DNA from: Solimonas sp. K1W22B-7
GTDB taxonomy: Bacteria; Pseudomonadota; Gammaproteobacteria; Nevskiales; Nevskiaceae
Assembly: GCF_003428335.1 (NCBI RefSeq)
Contig: NZ_CP031704.1
Coordinates: 4,030,001 to 4,094,000 of the forward strand
Reading direction: 5' to 3'
DNA: 64,000 bases
Part shown: positions 1-11,128 of the stretch, one piece after another
How positions within the stretch are numbered: position 1 is the first letter of the stretch
Layout: each line of letters begins with the position of its first letter
Program-made: the position numbers and the translations under genes
The notes under the pieces: model-generated
Told to the model about the DNA's origin: nothing
What the model saw: the letters and a program-made list of their open reading frames with translations, nothing else
Database searches by the model: none

Positions 1-1
1 C

Positions 2-1387
2 TTCGAGGGGCTCGATTCCCCTCTCGTCCACCCCCAGTGGACGCTCGATCATCCCGACACGCGCGTGCGGGCGGCCTTCGACCACATCGAAGCGCATTGG
101 TGCAAGCTGGTGAAGACCAGCGCCGGTGCGCGCGGCAGCTCGCTGCTGCGCACGCCCTACCCCTTCCTGATTCCCGCCGGGCGTTTCCGCGAGGCGTACT
201 ACTGGGACACCGCGTTCGGCATCGATGGGCTGATCGCCACCGGCAGGCTGGAGCTTGCGCGGATGCAGGCCGACAACTTCCTGGAACTGATCCGGCGCTT
301 CGGCTTCGTGCCCAACGGCAACCGCGACTACTACCTGAGCCGCTCGCAGCCGCCGCTGTCCAGCCGGCTGATCCGCGCGGTGGTGGAGGCCAGCGACAAC
401 GAGAACCAGCAGCGCGGCGATGCGAAGCGCGCCGCCACCCTGCTGGCCTGGGTACGCGAGCGCGCGCTGCCGCTGCTCGCCAGCGAGTTCCTGGATTTCT
501 GGTCCAACCCGGAGACGCGCTACGACACGGCCACCGGCCTGCACCACCACTGGGACGCCCTCGAGGCGAAGCGCCCCGAGCGCTACTCGGAGGACGAGGA
601 GGCCGATCTCGGCAAGACCCTGCGCGACGTGCGCGCCATGACGGAGGCGGGGCTGGATTTCACGATCCTGTATGCCGGCCCCTCGGGGAAGAACGAGATG
701 TCGGGGTTCGCGCCGGTGATGCTCAATGCGCTGCTCGTGCAGTTCGCCGGTGACGTCGCCTGGCTGGCGGGCTTCGCCGGGGATGAAGCGTTGCAGGCAC
801 GTTTCTCCGGCCTGGCCGGTGAGCGCCGCGCGTCGATCGATCGGTACCTCTGGGACGACGAGGGCTGTTGCTACCGCAGCCTGCACCTGGAAACCCGCCG
901 GCGCAGCAGCGGCATCGGCTTCACCGTGTTCGCACCGCTGTTCGCGGGCATTGCCTCGGCGCGCCAGGCGGAGCGCGTGCTGCAGGCCGCGCAGCCGCTG
1001 CTGCGGCGCGGCGGCATCGCCGGGTCCAGCCGCCTCGATTCGCTGCACCAGTGGGACGGCGACAACGGCTGGGCGCCGGCGCAGGTGATGGCAGTGCGCG
1101 GGCTGCAGCGCTACGGGTTCGATGCGGCCGCGCGCGATATCGCGCAGCGCTGGGTTGAGGCGCTCAGCACGGTATTCGAGCGGCACGGCGGCTTCTTCGA
1201 GCGCATCAACGTCGAGACGCTCGACCTGCCGCTGCGCAAGGGTCACCAGTATCCCGTCCAGGAAGGTTTTCTCTGGACCAATTCCAGCTTTGTGTGGATG
1301 GCCACCGAGGTGCTCGGCCATCCGCTGATTCCCATCGCGGGGCCAAGTACCCCGCCAAGCGGCCCGCCGTCCGTGGCCGCATCCTGA
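2..1387 (+). CDS. Trehalase (GH37), N-terminus outside the window
   Basis: Alpha,alpha-trehalase, hydrolysing trehalose to two glucose molecules. The frame is open from the first bases of the window, so the true start lies upstream and about 460 C-terminal residues are visible. Both family signatures are present: GRFREAYYWDTAF near nt 178-216 and QWDGDNGWAPAQ near nt 1048-1083, the usual (Q)WDxPxGWAP site with Pro replaced. The C-terminus ends in a short Pro/Ser-rich tail. Full trehalases are about 540-570 residues, so roughly 100 residues including any signal peptide are missing, and periplasmic or cytoplasmic location cannot be decided. It is convergent with the next gene. Confidence 0.93.
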   Translation, partial: FEGLDSPLVHPQWTLDHPDTRVRAAFDHIEAHWCKLVKTSAGARGSSLLRTPYPFLIPAGRFREAYYWDTAFGIDGLIATGRLELARMQADNFLELIRRFGFVPNGNRDYYLSRSQPPLSSRLIRAVVEASDNENQQRGDAKRAATLLAWVRERALPLLASEFLDFWSNPETRYDTATGLHHHWDALEAKRPERYSEDEEADLGKTLRDVRAMTEAGLDFTILYAGPSGKNEMSGFAPVMLNALLVQFAGDVAWLAGFAGDEALQARFSGLAGERRASIDRYLWDDEGCCYRSLHLETRRRSSGIGFTVFAPLFAGIASARQAERVLQAAQPLLRRGGIAGSSRLDSLHQWDGDNGWAPAQVMAVRGLQRYGFDAAARDIAQRWVEALSTVFERHGGFFERINVETLDLPLRKGHQYPVQEGFLWTNSSFVWMATEVLGHPLIPIAGPSTPPSGPPSVAAS

Positions 1388-1429
1388 GCGACGAGAGGAT
1401 CTGTTGCAGCGCTACCTGCTGCGTGCCCA

Positions 1430-1452
1430 GCGCCGCCAGGAGCTGGCGGCGC
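1430..1452. terminator. Hairpin between convergent genes
   Basis: A perfect 10-bp stem (GCGCCGCCAG / CTGGCGGCGC) with a 3-nt loop lies between the ends of the trehalase gene and the opposing gene. No T-tract follows on either strand, so its role as a bidirectional terminator is only likely from position. Confidence 0.4.
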
Positions 1453-1464
1453 AGCCTCAAGCCA

Positions 1465-1953
1465 CTACATGATGCGGAAACCCAGGCCCTGCCCGCGGGC
1501 GGCGCTCTCCACGAACAGGCGGGTCAGTTCGCTGAACATGCCGAACACCTCCTCGGTCTCCTGCGCGTAGTGCTGGCCGTGGTAGATCTCGCCGTAGTCC
1601 AGCGAGCGTATGGCCGCCATCACGCGATTGCGCTCGCGCAGCAGGGCCAGCAGCCGCAGGGACAGCTTGCGGACGCTGTCGACGCTGATCACGCCGCAGA
1701 ACTCGCCGTTGCAGCCGCCCTCGATCATCTGTTCGCCGGTGGCGCCGCCTAGGCCGAGCTTGCCTTCGAGCAGGTTCTGCACCAGGTCCCAGGCATCCTC
1801 CACGCTGTGCAGCACGCAGGGCGGCAGCGGGTCGTCGCTGCCGTTGGCCGGGAACCGCTGCGCCGTCAGGAAGGCGTCCAGCGCCGTCTGGTCGCTCCAC
1901 ACCTGCATCAGCGCGGGACCGTCCACGCTGAAATACTCGCCACCCATGCTCAT
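1465..1953 (-). CDS. DUF1877-like protein
   Basis: A 162-residue soluble protein that resembles the DUF1877 (YfbM-like) family: an N-terminal YFSVDGPAL segment, a central acidic HSVEDAWDLVQNLLEG helix, and a C-terminal GEIYHGQHYAQE segment before a long helix. Family function is unknown. The start chosen is the first ATG (MSMGGEYF); a second in-frame ATG lies two codons later. No signal peptide or membrane segment is seen. It is convergent with trehalase and stands alone. The family match is from memory of its general pattern. Confidence 0.6.
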   Translation of the reverse strand: MSMGGEYFSVDGPALMQVWSDQTALDAFLTAQRFPANGSDDPLPPCVLHSVEDAWDLVQNLLEGKLGLGGATGEQMIEGGCNGEFCGVISVDSVRKLSLRLLALLRERNRVMAAIRSLDYGEIYHGQHYAQETEEVFGMFSELTRLFVESAARGQGLGFRIM

Positions 1954-2171
1954 GCGCTGTCCATCGTCTTCGTCGCGCGGTGCCGCGCGGCATTAGAGTG
2001 CCAAGCTACAGGGCAGACAGACAAGCGGGTGGGCGACGATGCCGGGCGGCGGGGATCAAACGCGCGTGCTCGCGAAGGAGATCCAATCCGCGGACGCCGC
2101 AAGCAGGTTGGCCAACCCATTGCGACTTGCGTCGCTCCCACGGGAAAGCGCTTGCGGCTGCAGCCAAGCAA

Positions 2172-2384
2172 TCAGGCGTGCGTCTGCTCTGCGGAGAATG
2201 CGAGGAAGCGCTTGCCGCGCGGCGTGGCGCTGACGTTTTCGGCTTCAAGCCGGATCAGGCCGAGGCCACCGAGCGACATCAGGTCGTCGGTCTGCAGGAC
2301 ATCCAGCGGCATGGTGCCGGCAGACGAGATTTTCTCAAGCAGTTCGAGTTGCGGCGTGCCGAGGCGAATGGAACGGGTGTCCAT
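2172..2384 (-). CDS. Small hypothetical protein, possible winged-helix fold
   Basis: A 70-residue protein starting MDTRSIRLGTPQ. The start was chosen because GGAGG lies nine bases upstream; the frame is open further upstream but without a better start. The sequence runs helix, then an LDVLQTDDLMSLGGLGLI segment, then ENVSATPRGKRFLAF. That pattern (helix, recognition-like helix, TPRG wing) resembles small winged-helix proteins, but the match is weak. No partner gene is obvious; it lies between the DUF1877-like gene and the FabR-like regulator, all on the same strand but widely spaced. Confidence 0.55.
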   Translation of the reverse strand: MDTRSIRLGTPQLELLEKISSAGTMPLDVLQTDDLMSLGGLGLIRLEAENVSATPRGKRFLAFSAEQTHA

Positions 2385-2565
2385 GACGCTAACCTCCCTG
2401 TGAGCGCGATGCCTCCGGGAGGGTGGCACACGCGTGGGACGAGCACTGTACCCCAGGAAAATGAACTTTTTCTTGCGGTTTTCGGAGGCAGGAACGGCCA
2501 TCCATGAATTCACCTTCAGGATCAATGGACTGGCTGGCGTTGTTATGGTGATTTGGCGAAAAGCG

Positions 2566-3384
2566 TCAGTTTTTGGGGGTTCCAGCAGAGGCGGCGACCG
2601 GTGAGCGGGGCTCCCCTAACTTCTTCGCCGTCACCTTCTTCTTCCCCGCCATCGCCAGCGCCATCTCGCCGGCGAACATGCGCATGATGAAGCGCTCGGC
2701 CTGTTCGCGGATTTCCTTGCGGCGCTGCGGCTGCTCCAGGTATTCCATGGAGAAAAAGGTCATCTGGTGGATGACCTGGCGCGCGATCTCCTGCATGGAG
2801 GCTTCGTCGGTCACGGGAGCGTCGAGCATCTGCTGGATGTCTTCGGCCATGTCGCGCGCGAAGTCGTCGAGCAGCTTGCGCACGGCGGCGCGCATCTTCG
2901 GCGAGCTGCCGTTGAGTTCACGAATGCCGACCACGTAGGCGGTGGGGTGCTCGGTGACGAAGTCCAGCACCAGGCCGACGGTCTCGGAGATGCTCTGGCG
3001 ACCGGTGTCGCTGACCACGCCGGGGCCGCCCAGCACCGGGCCCTTGCGGTTGCGCGCGAGGCGCTGGCGGCGCTCGCGCAGTCCGCGGCGCAGTTCGCCG
3101 CCCATCATGTCGACAGCGGCCAGGCCGAGGTCGTCGAAGTCCTTGAAGTGGCGATAGAAGGCGTTGGGCGCCAGGCCGGCGCAGCGCGTGACCTCGCGCA
3201 GGCCCAGGGAGGCCAGGCTGCGGGTGGTGGAAGCCAGTTCCAGGGCGGCATCGATCAGCTTCTGCCGGCCACCGGAACCGCGTCCCATGACGCTGGCGCG
3301 CCCCGGGGCTTCATCAATATCTTCTTTCATATCAGCTGCTTGTGTCGTCCTGCCAAGGCGCACTGGCGGAAGGGATATTGACAT
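2566..3384 (-). CDS. TetR-family regulator, FabR-like
   Basis: A transcriptional repressor of the FabR branch of TetR. The helix-turn-helix LREVTRCAGLAPNAFYRHF lies at about residues 62-80 (FabR itself reads LREVAREAGIAPTSFYRHF), and the C-terminal all-helical ligand domain ends in a Lys/Pro-rich tail. It is divergent from the BVMO gene and two palindromes lie between them, so it probably represses that gene and itself. The start is uncertain: ATG at 3384 gives 272 residues, ATG at 3330 gives 254, and a GTG at 3396 would sit inside an operator. E. coli FabR senses acyl-CoA/acyl-ACP; a fatty-acyl or lipid-like ligand is an inference here. Confidence 0.85.
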   Translation of the reverse strand: MSISLPPVRLGRTTQAADMKEDIDEAPGRASVMGRGSGGRQKLIDAALELASTTRSLASLGLREVTRCAGLAPNAFYRHFKDFDDLGLAAVDMMGGELRRGLRERRQRLARNRKGPVLGGPGVVSDTGRQSISETVGLVLDFVTEHPTAYVVGIRELNGSSPKMRAAVRKLLDDFARDMAEDIQQMLDAPVTDEASMQEIARQVIHQMTFFSMEYLEQPQRRKEIREQAERFIMRMFAGEMALAMAGKKKVTAKKLGEPRSPVAASAGTPKN

Positions 3385-3388
3385 GAAT

Positions 3389-3426
3389 GTGGACACTCGT
3401 CTACTTTTTGTGGACGGTCGTACACA
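3389..3426. promoter_or_regulatory. Two operator-like palindromes between FabR-like and BVMO genes
   Basis: Positions 3389-3404 read GTGGACACTCGTCTAC (GTnGAC-N4-GTCnAC). Positions 3409-3426 read TGTGGACGGTCGTACACA (TGTGnACGnnCGTnCACA). The two dyads share a GTGGAC left half and are about 21 bp apart centre to centre, two helical turns. Their place between divergent genes fits cooperative binding of the TetR-family product encoded on the left. Confidence 0.6.
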
Positions 3427-3471
3427 TTGATGGCGGCCCTACAACGAAGGCGTTTCCACGAGGAGCAGCAG

Positions 3472-4986
3472 ATGCAAACGGCACATTACGACGTAGTGAT
3501 CATTGGCGCGGGCATCTCCGGCGTCGGCGCGGCCTGCCACCTGGAACGCATGTGCCCCGGCAAGACCTACACGATCCTGGAGCGTCGCCAGTCGATGGGC
3601 GGCACCTGGGACCTGTTCCGCTACCCGGGCATCCGCTCGGACTCGGACATGTACACCTTCGGCTTCAACTTCCGCCCCTGGACCGAGCCGAAGATCCTGG
3701 CCGACGGTCCGTCGATCCGCCAGTACGTGCGCGACACCGCCGCCGAGTACGGCGTGGACAAGAACATCCGGTTCGGCATCAAGGTGATCAGCGCGTCCTG
3801 GTCCAGCGACGAGCAGCTGTGGACGCTCACGGCGGTGCCGGAAGCCGGCGGCGCGGAGATGGTCTTCACCTGCAACTTCATGATCGGCGCTACCGGTTAC
3901 TACAACTACGACGCCGGCTTCCAGCCGAAATTCCCGGGCCAGGAAAAGTTCAAGGGCCAGATCATCCACCCGCAGCACTGGCCGGAAAACCTGGACTACG
4001 CCGGCAAGCGCGTGGTGGTGATCGGCTCGGGCGCCACGGCGATCACGCTGGTACCGTCGATGGCCGGCAAGGCCGGGCACGTGACCATGCTGCAGCGCTC
4101 GCCCACCTACATCATGACGCTGCCGGCGATCGACCCGCTGTCGTCGCGCCTGCAGAAGTTCCTGCCCGACATGCTGGTGTACCGCATGGCGCGCACGCGC
4201 AACGTGACGCTGCAGCGCCTGCTCTACCAGGCCTCGCGCGCGCGCCCGAAGGTGGTGCGCCGCCTGCTGCTGGCCCAGGTGAAGGCGCAGCTCGGCGGCA
4301 AGGTGGACATGAAGCACTTCACGCCCAGCTACAACCCCTGGGACGAGCGTCTCTGCGTGGTGCCCAACGGCGACCTGTTCAAGGCGCTGAAGCGCGGCGA
4401 TGCGTCGATCGTCACCGACCATATCGAGTCCTTCACCGCCAAGGGCATCAAGCTCAAGAGCGGCGAGGAGCTGGAGGCCGACATCATCGTCAGCGCCACG
4501 GGCCTGAACGTGCAGCTGATGGGTGGCACGGCCGTGTCGGTGGACGGCAAGCGCTTCCAGCCCAGCGAGCACATGACCTACAAGGGCGTGCTGGTGGAGG
4601 GCGTGCCCAATGCCGCCATCATCATCGGCTACACCAATGCCTCGTGGACGCTCAAGGCCGACATCGCCAGCGAATACATCTGCCGCGTGCTCAAGCACAT
4701 GGACAAGAAGGGCTATGGCCAGGTCGTGCCGCAGGACCACGACAACAGCATGGTGGCGAGCGAAACGGTGATGGGCGGCCTGAACTCCGGCTACATCAAG
4801 CGCGCCGTGGACCAGCTGCCCAAGCAGGGCAACAAGCGTCCCTGGAAGATCGTGCAGGACTACGTGCGCGACGTGCCGGTGCTGCGCTACTCGCCGATCG
4901 AGGACAGCGCGCTGCAGTTCACGCGCAAGAGTGACAAGCCGGCCAGCACGCCGAAGCCGGCGGCGAAGAAGCGCCAGGCGGCCTGA
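3472..4986 (+). CDS. Flavin-containing Baeyer-Villiger monooxygenase
   Basis: A 504-residue class B flavoprotein monooxygenase that would insert one oxygen next to a ketone using NADPH and O2, giving an ester or lactone. Visible features are the FAD site G12-A-G-I-S-G17, the GGTWDLFRYPGIRSDSDMYTF segment typical of the family, the BVMO fingerprint FKGQIIHPQHWP at residues 160-171 (FxGxxxHxxxWP), and the NADPH Rossmann motif GSGATA near 185. The start MQTAHYDVVIIG follows AGGAGCAG; an upstream in-frame ATG at 3427 has no ribosome site and would overlap the operator. A strong terminator follows. The substrate is unknown; the FabR-like neighbour hints at a lipid-like ketone. Confidence 0.9.
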   Translation: MQTAHYDVVIIGAGISGVGAACHLERMCPGKTYTILERRQSMGGTWDLFRYPGIRSDSDMYTFGFNFRPWTEPKILADGPSIRQYVRDTAAEYGVDKNIRFGIKVISASWSSDEQLWTLTAVPEAGGAEMVFTCNFMIGATGYYNYDAGFQPKFPGQEKFKGQIIHPQHWPENLDYAGKRVVVIGSGATAITLVPSMAGKAGHVTMLQRSPTYIMTLPAIDPLSSRLQKFLPDMLVYRMARTRNVTLQRLLYQASRARPKVVRRLLLAQVKAQLGGKVDMKHFTPSYNPWDERLCVVPNGDLFKALKRGDASIVTDHIESFTAKGIKLKSGEELEADIIVSATGLNVQLMGGTAVSVDGKRFQPSEHMTYKGVLVEGVPNAAIIIGYTNASWTLKADIASEYICRVLKHMDKKGYGQVVPQDHDNSMVASETVMGGLNSGYIKRAVDQLPKQGNKRPWKIVQDYVRDVPVLRYSPIEDSALQFTRKSDKPASTPKPAAKKRQAA

Positions 4987-5020
4987 TCGCTCGCACAGCG
5001 AGGGCTTGAAGGGAAAATGC

Positions 5021-5053
5021 GCGGCGCGGGCCGAAAGGTCCGCGCCGCTTTTT
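5021..5053 (+). terminator. Rho-independent terminator of the BVMO gene
   Basis: A 12-bp stem (GCGGCGCGGGCC / GGTCCGCGCCGC, one G-T pair) with a GAAA loop, followed by TTTTT, 35 bases after the stop codon. Confidence 0.9.
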
Positions 5054-5130
5054 GGTGGGCGAATCAGCAGACACACGGATCAAGCCTGACCCTCCTGCGC
5101 GTCGTCCGGAGTCGCCCAGGGGCTATCGGC

Positions 5131-5703
5131 TCAACTCGCCTTCAGAGCCGGGGCAACGACCATGCGGTTCAAGACCTCCGCCGCTTGTTGGACGGTCAGG
5201 CTCTGGGGGTCGTCCATCCACCAGCGGACGATTTCCAGCATCGAGGCCACCCCTACCCGCGTGCCCAGCTCGACGGCGACCCATTTCTGGTCCCGGTTCT
5301 TCCTGGGCCGCTTCTGCAGCGTCAGGCCGATCAGCTCTTCGCGCAGCATTTCGGGCGCGGCCCGAACCAGCGTGGACCAGACGTCCCTGTTCTGGTCGAT
5401 GTGACGACACAGCACCAGGCAGCCGGCATGGGTGTCCTTGTCGTCCACGACGGGAACCGTAGCCGCGAGCAACCGGGTGACATGTTCCTGGACGATTTCG
5501 CGCAGCAGCACCTCTTTCGAGGAATAGTGACGGAAGAAGGAGGCGTATCCGACCTTGGCCCGGGAGGCCAGCTCCTGGTGAGTCACCTGGTCGAGCGGTT
5601 TGTCTTTCAGCAACGAAAGCAAGCCCTCGCGTAGCGCCTGGCGGGTGCGTTGGACCTGAGGATGGCTGGCAGCGTCCGGGAGCTGGGCGGTTTTCTTTTT
5701 CAT
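5131..5703 (-). CDS. TetR/AcrR-family regulator
   Basis: A 190-residue repressor. The N-terminal tail is basic (MKKKTAQ), followed by RTRQALREGLLSLL and the helix-turn-helix THQELASRAKVGYASFFRHY at about residues 41-60. The rest is a helical ligand-binding domain. It is divergent from the SnoaL-like gene, and two near-identical palindromes lie in the gap, so it likely controls that gene and itself. The inducer is unknown. Confidence 0.85.
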   Translation of the reverse strand: MKKKTAQLPDAASHPQVQRTRQALREGLLSLLKDKPLDQVTHQELASRAKVGYASFFRHYSSKEVLLREIVQEHVTRLLAATVPVVDDKDTHAGCLVLCRHIDQNRDVWSTLVRAAPEMLREELIGLTLQKRPRKNRDQKWVAVELGTRVGVASMLEIVRWWMDDPQSLTVQQAAEVLNRMVVAPALKAS

Positions 5704-5777
5704 TCGACTTTCGAGGCGCCAGGTGACGCCGTTATCAGGGTCACTTTACCTCGCGGTTGCCCTGTCGGGCGCAAAGA

Positions 5778-5813
5778 TGATACATATAGTATCAAGTGAT
5801 ACATTTAATATCA
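5778..5813. promoter_or_regulatory. Tandem 17-bp operators of a TetR-type regulator
   Basis: Positions 5778-5794 read TGATACATATAGTATCA, a perfect dyad TGATAC-N5-GTATCA. Positions 5797-5813 read TGATACATTTAATATCA, with the outer five bases symmetric. The copies start 19 bp apart in a gap between a TetR gene and its divergent neighbour. Confidence 0.65.
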
Positions 5814-5953
5814 TCACTGGCGAGCCGGGAATCGATGGACCGGGCCGCATTCGCATCGTCATTTGGGCAAGGCCTGGAGCCGTCGTTCCTTTTCCGCGCC
5901 AGGAGCCCGCAGCTTCACCCAGACCGCAGCACCCCCCAACAACCGAGGAGCGC

Positions 5954-6526
5954 ATGATGTATCCCGCAAAACAAATGTCGAAGGCCGTCCCGGCAACCCT
6001 CCCTGCCCTGCACAGCCGCACTGTGCAGGCGTGGATCAGGAGCATGTTCCTGGCCCTGCTGCTGATGGCCGCTTTTTCCCCCTCCATTTCGTCGGCGTCC
6101 ACAGCCGAAGAACTGACGGATATCGAGCAGATCCAGCAGCTCAAGGCTCGATACTTCCGCCTGATGGATACGAAGCAGTGGCAGCAATGGGGGGAGGTGT
6201 TCACCGAGGACGCCACCGTGCAGGCCACGTCGCTGATCATCACCATCAACTGGCAGGGAAGGTCCCAGATCGTTGCGCAGAACAGCAGCTTTCTGTTGCT
6301 GGCCAAAACGGTACATCACGGACACATGCCCGAAATCACGCTGACCAGCCCCACCACGGCGACGGGCATCTGGGCCATGGAGGACCGCCTGGAATTTCCC
6401 CTCGTCGCTTACCACGGCTGGGGCCACTACAACGAGACTTACCAGAAAGTGAACGGGCAGTGGAAGATCAAAAGCCTCGTGCTGACCCGGTTGCGTGAGC
6501 GGCTGGGCACCGTGCTCACGGACTGA
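5954..6526 (+). CDS. Exported SnoaL-like (NTF2-fold) protein
   Basis: A 190-residue protein with a hydrophobic N-terminal stretch (MFLALLLMAAF, about residues 34-44) ending in SSAST, probably a long signal peptide or anchor. It is followed by a SnoaL-like domain beginning at EQIQQLKARYFRLMDTKQW and continuing with GEVFTEDATVQ. The C-terminal pattern KVNGQWKIKSLVLTRLRER is typical of that fold. Members are isomerases, hydratases, dehydrases or ligand binders; the reaction here cannot be read. The start was chosen after GAGGAG. Likely under the divergent TetR protein. Confidence 0.75.
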   Translation: MMYPAKQMSKAVPATLPALHSRTVQAWIRSMFLALLLMAAFSPSISSASTAEELTDIEQIQQLKARYFRLMDTKQWQQWGEVFTEDATVQATSLIITINWQGRSQIVAQNSSFLLLAKTVHHGHMPEITLTSPTTATGIWAMEDRLEFPLVAYHGWGHYNETYQKVNGQWKIKSLVLTRLRERLGTVLTD

Positions 6527-6554
6527 CACCCCAGGGTTGATTCAACCCGAACTT

Positions 6555-6590
6555 CCCGCGGTGCCGGAGGATTCCGGCACCGCGGGGGTT
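6555..6590. terminator. Bidirectional terminator hairpin
   Basis: A perfect 14-bp stem (CCCGCGGTGCCGGA / TCCGGCACCGCGGG) followed by GGTTTCTGTG. It separates the convergent SnoaL-like and lipoprotein genes. Confidence 0.7.
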
Positions 6591-6630
6591 TCTGTGTTGC
6601 CGCTATGGCTTTCGTGGGCTGTCCGCTGGC

Positions 6631-6921
6631 TTACGGATTGCAGCGACCTTCCTCGCGGTGGGCAATGATGTAGCCCTGGCGGTTCATGAGCCAGAAGTGG
6701 ATGCACGAGGGATCGACGTCCGGGCGCGGGTATCGGTACTCCAGCCTGCGTTCCTCGAGCTTCACGATGCTTTTCGGCGGGCCCCACACCTTCACCAGCT
6801 CGGTTGCCGGATGGCCGAACCATCGCTCCATCTCATCGTCACGGGGCGGCGCGTGCGAGCAGGCCGAGAGGCCTGACAGTGCCGCAAGAAGCATGACGAT
6901 TGCCTGTCTGTTCGATGTCAT
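6631..6921 (-). CDS. Small lipoprotein
   Basis: A 96-residue protein starting MTSNRQAIVMLLAALSGLSAC, whose LSAC lipobox near residue 21 marks a lipoprotein signal. The mature part has WFGHPATELVKVWGPPKSIVK, resembling the short envelope domains (SmpA/OmlA- or BamE-like) in which a GxPxxv motif follows a helix. The upstream open frame was rejected because it lacks coding character. Function unknown. Confidence 0.7.
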   Translation of the reverse strand: MTSNRQAIVMLLAALSGLSACSHAPPRDDEMERWFGHPATELVKVWGPPKSIVKLEERRLEYRYPRPDVDPSCIHFWLMNRQGYIIAHREEGRCNP

Positions 6922-7135
6922 CTTTATCGCCTGGCGGCCAGCTTGAGCCGCACTGTGCAGCGTCGGCTCGACGTACTGAGGGGTAGTCCGGGCCAATCCA
7001 TGAAGCCCAGGCCTACTATCGCGCCTTCTGCATTGATCAACAAGGCTTGGGCCCGCCTTCACGAATGCTCCCGGAAGCACCCGGCGGAGATTCAATGACA
7101 AGTCACGTGCATCAAGGCTGGACCACTCCGATCCA

Positions 7136-9152
<2,017 letters not shown>

Positions 9153-9209
9153 GGGTGTTTTCTCTCTCAGGGTCATTTGAACTGCTGCCATTCTCGTGGT
9201 TCAGGTCAG

Positions 9210-9233
9210 TTCGATAAATGGATATAGTGCGAA
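9210..9233. promoter_or_regulatory. Possible LysR binding site
   Basis: TTCG and CGAA half-sites 16 bases apart lie in the 105-bp gap between the divergent SDR and LysR genes, about 25 bases before the LysR start. Weak evidence. Confidence 0.25.
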
Positions 9234-9257
9234 TGGAGTCATGAGAAAATTGCATAA

Positions 9258-10181
9258 ATGGAACGAGCCGACATCAAGCATCTGCTGGCCTTTCTCGCTG
9301 TCGCCAGAGAGCGCAGCTTCACGCGGGCGGCAGCCAAGCTCGGGATGTCGCAGTCGGCCCTGAGCCACACCATCCGAGGGCTGGAAGCCCGGATGGGCAT
9401 GCGCCTGCTGACCCGCACCACGCGGAGCGTGGCGCCAACAGAAGCCGGGGAACGCCTGCTGCGAAGTGTCGGACCTCACTTCGAGGAGATCGAGTCGGAA
9501 CTGGCGGCACTGACCGAGTTCCGGGACAAGCCCGCCGGCACCATCCGGATCACGGCGGTCGAACATGCTGCCGAGACACTGATATGGCCAGCCCTGCGGA
9601 AGCTGCTGGGCAAGTACCCCGACATCAATCTCGAGATCATCCTGGACTATGGATTGACGGACATCGTCGCCGAGCGGTTCCACGCGGGCGTGCGCCTTGG
9701 AGAGCAGGTCGCGCCGGGAATGGTCGCAGTGCGGATCGGGCCGGACATCCAGATGACGGTGGTTGCAGCGCCCTCTTACCTGGCAGAGCATCCAGCCCCG
9801 AAGACACCGAGGGACGTCGTGAATCACCGCTGTATCGTCTTGCGACTGCCGACGTATGGCGGCCTCTACACCTGGCCCTTCCGAAAGGGCCGAAGTGAAT
9901 TCAACGTAAAGGCCGAAGGCCATCTGGTCTTCAACACCGTTCCCCAGATGCTGCAGGCGGCGTTGGACGGTTTCGGTCTGGCCTACCTCCCCGAGGATGT
10001 CGTGCGGCCGCACATCGCGTCTGGGAGGCTGCAATGGGTTCTGGAGGACTGGTCGCCTGTCTTCCAGGGTTACCACCTGTACTTCCCCAAGCGGAGGCAG
10101 ACATCAGCTGCGTTCAAGTTGGTGATCGACGCGCTGCGATTTGAATCCGGAAAAAAAGCGGGCCGGACTTCCGGGCGCTGA
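9258..10181 (+). CDS. LysR-family transcriptional regulator
   Basis: A 307-residue regulator. The winged helix-turn-helix occupies residues 1-62 (FLAVARERSFTRAAAKLGMSQSALSHTIRGLEARMG, split here as FTRAAAKLGM and SQSALSHTIRGLE). A substrate-binding domain begins near residue 90 (GTIRITAVEHAAETLIWPAL). It is divergent from SDR and AKR genes, the usual arrangement for a regulator and its target. The effector is not identifiable. Confidence 0.92.
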   Translation: MERADIKHLLAFLAVARERSFTRAAAKLGMSQSALSHTIRGLEARMGMRLLTRTTRSVAPTEAGERLLRSVGPHFEEIESELAALTEFRDKPAGTIRITAVEHAAETLIWPALRKLLGKYPDINLEIILDYGLTDIVAERFHAGVRLGEQVAPGMVAVRIGPDIQMTVVAAPSYLAEHPAPKTPRDVVNHRCIVLRLPTYGGLYTWPFRKGRSEFNVKAEGHLVFNTVPQMLQAALDGFGLAYLPEDVVRPHIASGRLQWVLEDWSPVFQGYHLYFPKRRQTSAAFKLVIDALRFESGKKAGRTSGR

Positions 10182-10341
10182 GCGCCTGCTTCAAGCTGAA
10201 ACCTGACGACCGAATCAGTCGATTTTGTGCCGAAAGCAGAGCCACTCCGCCCCCCTTTCGGGTGGGTTTGACGCGATTTCCGCCGACGGATGGCATTTCA
10301 CCATTCCTTCCTGCGCAGGGTCGCTGCTATGGTTCCCACCC

Positions 10342-11091
<750 letters not shown>

Positions 11092-11128
11092 CCGGCCCTC
11101 CACCGGAGTGAAGCGGATGGAAGCACGG

